DNA of 14,463 bases from CANJBX01 sp041487815 (lineage in GTDB: Bacteria; Pseudomonadota; Alphaproteobacteria; Rhizobiales; Xanthobacteraceae). Every line of letters starts with the position of its first letter. Position 1 is the first letter of the stretch. Positions 11,229 to 14,463 of this stretch are shown here, in pieces. A program made the translations under genes and the position numbers. A model generated the notes under the pieces. The model saw only the letters and a program-made list of their open reading frames with translations. It did not search any database and had not been told where the DNA came from. Where the stretch lies: NCBI GenBank assembly GCA_041487815.1, contig JBGPOB010000060.1, positions 1-14,463 on the forward strand. Reading direction: 5' to 3'.

Positions 11229-14144
11229 ATGAACGCAATCCTCGTCAAGATGTTCGCGACCGCGCTGACGATGAGCCAGGTCACCGCGGGCACCGACCCG
11301 ATCAGGACACAGTTTGACCCGGTGCAGGACCGCGAAGCCGTGGCGCAGATTTTGCGCGACGGCTGCGCCCAGATGCGCAAGGCGTTCGATATCGAGGACA
11401 TCAATCTCGACGACTTGATCTCAACCGCGATGGACGATCCCAAGGCGGTCGCCGGCGACATCAAGGCGTTCAAGGGCGTCGAATTCAACGATCTGTTCCT
11501 TGCCTACCGGCAGTTTTGCAAGAACGAAAAAGTGGACAACTTGCCGGTTGAGCTTGGCGAGGTCATCGCCTTCTACAACAAGGCGCTCGCCGATCTTCCC
11601 GACGACGCCAAGCTCAAAAGCCTCAAGCCGTCCGGCGCCTACGCCGTGCTCGACGGCAAGGGCGAGCGCTACACGGAAGTGTTCGAGGCGGACCGTCGCC
11701 GCATCTGGGTGCCGATCGCCGACATCCCGGCTCCCGTCCAGCAAGCCTTCGTCATGGCGGAGGACAAGCGCTTCTACCAGCACAAGGGCGTCGACGAGCG
11801 CGGCATCATCCGCGCGTTTATCACCAACATCGCCGAGCCGCGCCGGCCGCAGGGCGGTTCGACGATCACGCAGCAGGTCGTCAAGAACCTGCTGGTCGGC
11901 GACGACGTTACCTATGAACGCAAGATGCGCGAGATGGTCACCGCGTCGCGACTTGAGGCCCTGCTGTCGAAGTCCGAAATTCTCGAACTCTACCTGAATG
12001 CGATTTACCTCGGCCGCGGCTCCTGGGGCGCCGAAATGGCGGCGCGCAGCTATTTTGGAAAATCCGCGAAGGAGCTTTCGCTCGCCGAAGGCGCTTTATT
12101 GGCCGGCTTGGCCAAGGGGCCGAGCACCTTCAATCCCGAACGTCATCCCGACCGTGCCCGCGAGCGCCTTGCTTATGTGCTGGGGCGCATGAAGGCCGAA
12201 GGCGCCATCGATGCGGATGCGGCGCGGCAGGCGGGGGCAGCGCTGCCGCAGCTTGTCGCCTACGAGCGCGTGCGTCGCGACACCGGCTTCTATTTCCTCG
12301 ATCAGGTCGCGCGCGAGGCCAAGGCGCTTGGCTTCGACGCGCTCAACGCCGGTTCTTCGGTCGTGCATTCGACGATCCAGCCGGAATTGCAGCGCGCCGC
12401 CGAGCTCGCGCTGCAGGACGGCCTTGCGCGTTACGAGCAGCGCGCGGGCCGCGCCAAATTCCAGGGCGCGGAAATCAATCTCGCGGAGGCGGTCGACAAG
12501 GCGCGCCAGGAGGAAGCCGCCTCGAAGCCCGCCTGGCAGCGCGCGCTCGAAGGCGCGCGGATGCCGCTCTACGACGTGCATTGGACACCGGCAATCGTGA
12601 TCAGCACCGTCCGCGCCCGTGGTGGCGGCGGAGCGCTGCGCGTCGGGCTCGCGGATGGACGCGTGCTGCCGCTCTCCGGCGCGACGCGCGGTCTGGAACT
12701 CTTCGATGCCGTCTATGTCAGCGTCGATGGCGGCAAGGCCGGCCGCGCGCACTTGCGCAGCCGGCCGGTTGTGCAGGGTGCGGTCGTCGTGCTCGACAAC
12801 AACACCGGCGCCATTCTCGCGGTTGCCGGCGGATTTTCGTATCCGCTGAGCCAGCTCAACCGCGCCACCCAGTCGCAGCGTCAGCCCGGCTCGACCCTGA
12901 AGCCGTTCACCTATCTCGCCGCGCTGCGCAAGGGCCTGCAACCGAATACGATCGTGCGTGACATGCCGCTGACGTTGCCGCCGATCGCAACCGACGGCGG
13001 CAGCCGTGCGCTGCTGTGGGGCGATCCGACGGACAAGGATTATTGGTCGCCGAGGAACTATGGCGGCGGCGGCGGCGGCGTGACGACGTTGCGGCGGGCG
13101 CTCGAGAATTCGAAAAATCTTGTAACCGCCAATCTGCTCGATGGCGCCATCGACACTTCGCCGGAGGACAGCCTCCGCCGCGTTTGCGAACTGACCATGG
13201 AAGCGCAGGTCTACAAGGAGTGCGTGCCGTACTATCCCTTTGTGCTGGGCGCACAGCCGGCGCGGCTCGTCGACATGTCCGCGTTTTATGCCGCCGTCGC
13301 CGGCGAGGGCGCGCGCCCCGCGCCGCATGCGATTGAATCGATCGAGCAGGGCGGGCGAACCGTCTATCGCAATACCAGCGCGCCGGTATGGCTGGGCTCG
13401 GCCGATCGGGCGGCGTTCTTTCAGCTCAAGAGCATGCTGCAGGGCGTGGTTGCGCGCGGGACGGCTGCATCGATGCACGCGCTGGCGCCCTATGTCGCCG
13501 GCAAGACCGGCACCAGCGACAATGAAAACGACGCCTGGTTCATCGGGTTCACCAACGAAGTCACGGTCGGGGTCTGGGTCGGCTATGACAATGCCGACGG
13601 CAAGCGCCGTACGCTCGGGTCCGGGATGACCGGCGCCAAGGTCGCCATTCCGATTTTTGAGCCGGTGATCAAGGCGGTGTGGGCGCATTACGCGCGCAAG
13701 ACCGAACTGGCCAAGCCCTCGCTTGTCGCCGGGCGCCAGCTGATGACCGTACCGATCAATTTTCAGACCGGCGACGCCGTCCCGGCCAAGACGCCGAACG
13801 CTTTCACCGAATACCTTCGCGTGGACCCGACCGGCCAGGTCAAGGATACGCAGTATGATATCGTCTCCCGCGACGAGGCCACGGCGTCGCGTGGATATGT
13901 TTACGGCTATGGCGATGACGGCGACTTGTACGGGCCTTACGCGAACCGCGGCGAGGTCTACGTTCCGCAGGGCAGCTTTGTGCCGCCCGGCTCGATTTTC
14001 CAGGCCTTGCCGCGGCGGCCGCCGGCGCCGCTCCGGGGCGGAATTTTCAGCGATCAGGGCTGGTTCGAGCGCCAGGAAATCGAGCGCCAACGCCAGCGCC
14101 GGGTCGATCCGGATTATTTTTGGGGCCGGCGGCAATTCTTTTGA
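11229..14144 (+). CDS. Bifunctional class A penicillin-binding protein (GT51 plus transpeptidase)
   Basis: A 971-aa periplasmic peptidoglycan synthase. The glycosyltransferase (GT51) domain, about residues 160-340, has the catalytic EDKRFYQHKGVD (Glu178), GGSTITQQVVKNLL and LELYLNAIYLG. The transpeptidase domain, about 510-790, has nucleophile motif STLK (Ser555, Lys558), SKN (Ser628 to Asn630) and KTGTS (Lys759), so both activities look intact. Unusual parts are an N-terminal region of ~140 residues before GT51 with no family I recognise, and a ~150-residue C-terminal tail rich in Gly, Tyr and Pro (YVYGYGDDGDLYGPYANRGE) ending in Arg-rich sequence. The only hydrophobic start is MNAILVKMFATALTMSQVTA, closer to a signal peptide than to the usual membrane anchor. 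The ATG at 11229 is chosen because the 21 codons upstream look non-coding. The next gene follows after 11 nt. Confidence 0.93.
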   Translation: MNAILVKMFATALTMSQVTAGTDPIRTQFDPVQDREAVAQILRDGCAQMRKAFDIEDINLDDLISTAMDDPKAVAGDIKAFKGVEFNDLFLAYRQFCKNEKVDNLPVELGEVIAFYNKALADLPDDAKLKSLKPSGAYAVLDGKGERYTEVFEADRRRIWVPIADIPAPVQQAFVMAEDKRFYQHKGVDERGIIRAFITNIAEPRRPQGGSTITQQVVKNLLVGDDVTYERKMREMVTASRLEALLSKSEILELYLNAIYLGRGSWGAEMAARSYFGKSAKELSLAEGALLAGLAKGPSTFNPERHPDRARERLAYVLGRMKAEGAIDADAARQAGAALPQLVAYERVRRDTGFYFLDQVAREAKALGFDALNAGSSVVHSTIQPELQRAAELALQDGLARYEQRAGRAKFQGAEINLAEAVDKARQEEAASKPAWQRALEGARMPLYDVHWTPAIVISTVRARGGGGALRVGLADGRVLPLSGATRGLELFDAVYVSVDGGKAGRAHLRSRPVVQGAVVVLDNNTGAILAVAGGFSYPLSQLNRATQSQRQPGSTLKPFTYLAALRKGLQPNTIVRDMPLTLPPIATDGGSRALLWGDPTDKDYWSPRNYGGGGGGVTTLRRALENSKNLVTANLLDGAIDTSPEDSLRRVCELTMEAQVYKECVPYYPFVLGAQPARLVDMSAFYAAVAGEGARPAPHAIESIEQGGRTVYRNTSAPVWLGSADRAAFFQLKSMLQGVVARGTAASMHALAPYVAGKTGTSDNENDAWFIGFTNEVTVGVWVGYDNADGKRRTLGSGMTGAKVAIPIFEPVIKAVWAHYARKTELAKPSLVAGRQLMTVPINFQTGDAVPAKTPNAFTEYLRVDPTGQVKDTQYDIVSRDEATASRGYVYGYGDDGDLYGPYANRGEVYVPQGSFVPPGSIFQALPRRPPAPLRGGIFSDQGWFERQEIERQRQRRVDPDYFWGRRQFF

Positions 14145-14155
14145 GCGATGGCTGC

Positions 14156-14463
14156 ATGCGAATTGTCTTCGCCGTTGTTGCCGTGACCGCATGGACTTGC
14201 GTTGCCGCGCCCGCGCAGGAATTCCGGCTTGAGGACGTCGCGTCGGCGGCTGCAATCGCAGCGACGCGGATCGCACCGCGGACCGTGCTGTTCAGCGATC
14301 ATCGGAACGGAGAATTGGTCGATCCGGCGACTGGATTGATCCGCTTTTCGGATTGGGGGCGCGCACGTCCGGATCAACGCGCGGCGCACGCGCTCTATCC
14401 CGGCTATGACGAACCCACGCTCGTCCCTGCGAACGGCATCGGCAAGGCGCGCAAGGTCAGGCT
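14156..14463 (+). CDS. Secreted protein of unknown function (N-terminal part, cut by window edge)
   Basis: From the ATG at 14156 the reading frame stays open to the window edge (102 codons visible). It starts with a signal peptide, MRIVFAVVAVTAWTCVAAPA, probably cleaved before Gln21. The visible mature part (LEDVASAAAIAATRIAPRTV, SDHRNGELVDPATGLIRFSD, YPGYDEPTLVPANGIGKARK) matches no family I recognise. It begins 11 nt after the penicillin-binding protein stop on the same strand, so it is probably in the same transcript and may act with it in the envelope. An ATG at 14148 is in another frame. Confidence 0.7.
   Translation, partial: MRIVFAVVAVTAWTCVAAPAQEFRLEDVASAAAIAATRIAPRTVLFSDHRNGELVDPATGLIRFSDWGRARPDQRAAHALYPGYDEPTLVPANGIGKARKVR

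Noticed and set aside
12096..14276. Long minus-strand open frame (726 codons) opposite the penicillin-binding protein gene
   Set aside because: It is Arg/Ala/Asp-rich without recognisable motifs and lies antisense to a gene with intact catalytic motifs; long antisense frames are expected at this GC content.

Overview
The window reads as chromosomal DNA of a GC-rich alphaproteobacterium, most likely a Rhizobiales member near the Bradyrhizobium/Rhodopseudomonas branch. Grounds are the IspG sequence style, the Zur-type regulator, a conserved small 'EPEIIPP' membrane protein, a rhizobial-type palindromic element, and 82-bp REP-like repeats of the 'TAGCCCGGATG' kind. This placement is from recognition, not a search.

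Layout, left to right. (1) 1-1637: minus-strand bdhA (D-3-hydroxybutyrate dehydrogenase) overlapping by 4 nt a patatin-like hydrolase cut by the window edge, divergent from a plus-strand zur-like gene. A perfect 15-bp palindrome lies between them. (2) 1711-4610: a minus-strand two-gene operon. A GlcF-like iron-sulfur protein, whose first cluster motif has Tyr for one Cys, is followed by a VAO/p-cresol-methylhydroxylase-type flavoprotein. (3) 4611-5880: the 3' remnant of a decayed EamA transporter gene, a palindromic element, then an intact EamA gene whose RBS and first ~13 codons are a copy of the start of the next gene. (4) 5907-7160: ispG of the MEP isoprenoid pathway. (5) 7161-9974: an accessory stretch with patches of lower GC. 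It holds an unrecognised 202-aa protein with a possible PD-(D/E)XK-like motif, a Phd/PemK-like toxin-antitoxin pair, a RelB(DinJ)/YafQ pair with the full YafQ catalytic set, and a tiny secreted Cys-rich protein. Three near-identical 82-bp palindromic repeats in the same orientation bracket the two toxin-antitoxin modules. (6) 10002-10955: two convergent small membrane proteins. (7) 11229-14463: a large bifunctional penicillin-binding protein with unusual N- and C-terminal regions, followed after 11 nt by the start of a secreted protein cut by the window edge.

How the genes work together. bdhA and the patatin hydrolase plausibly act in mobilising polyhydroxybutyrate. The flavoprotein/Fe-S pair is probably a substrate dehydrogenase feeding electrons to the respiratory chain. 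ispG is the one clear housekeeping gene. The two toxin-antitoxin modules form a repeat-bounded addiction cassette cluster. I found no tRNA, rRNA, CRISPR array, transposase or integrase. I do not see a clearly novel large system. The most unusual points are the VAO-flavoprotein/GlcF pairing with its altered cluster, the ispG-leader/EamA fusion, and the repeat-delimited toxin-antitoxin modules.
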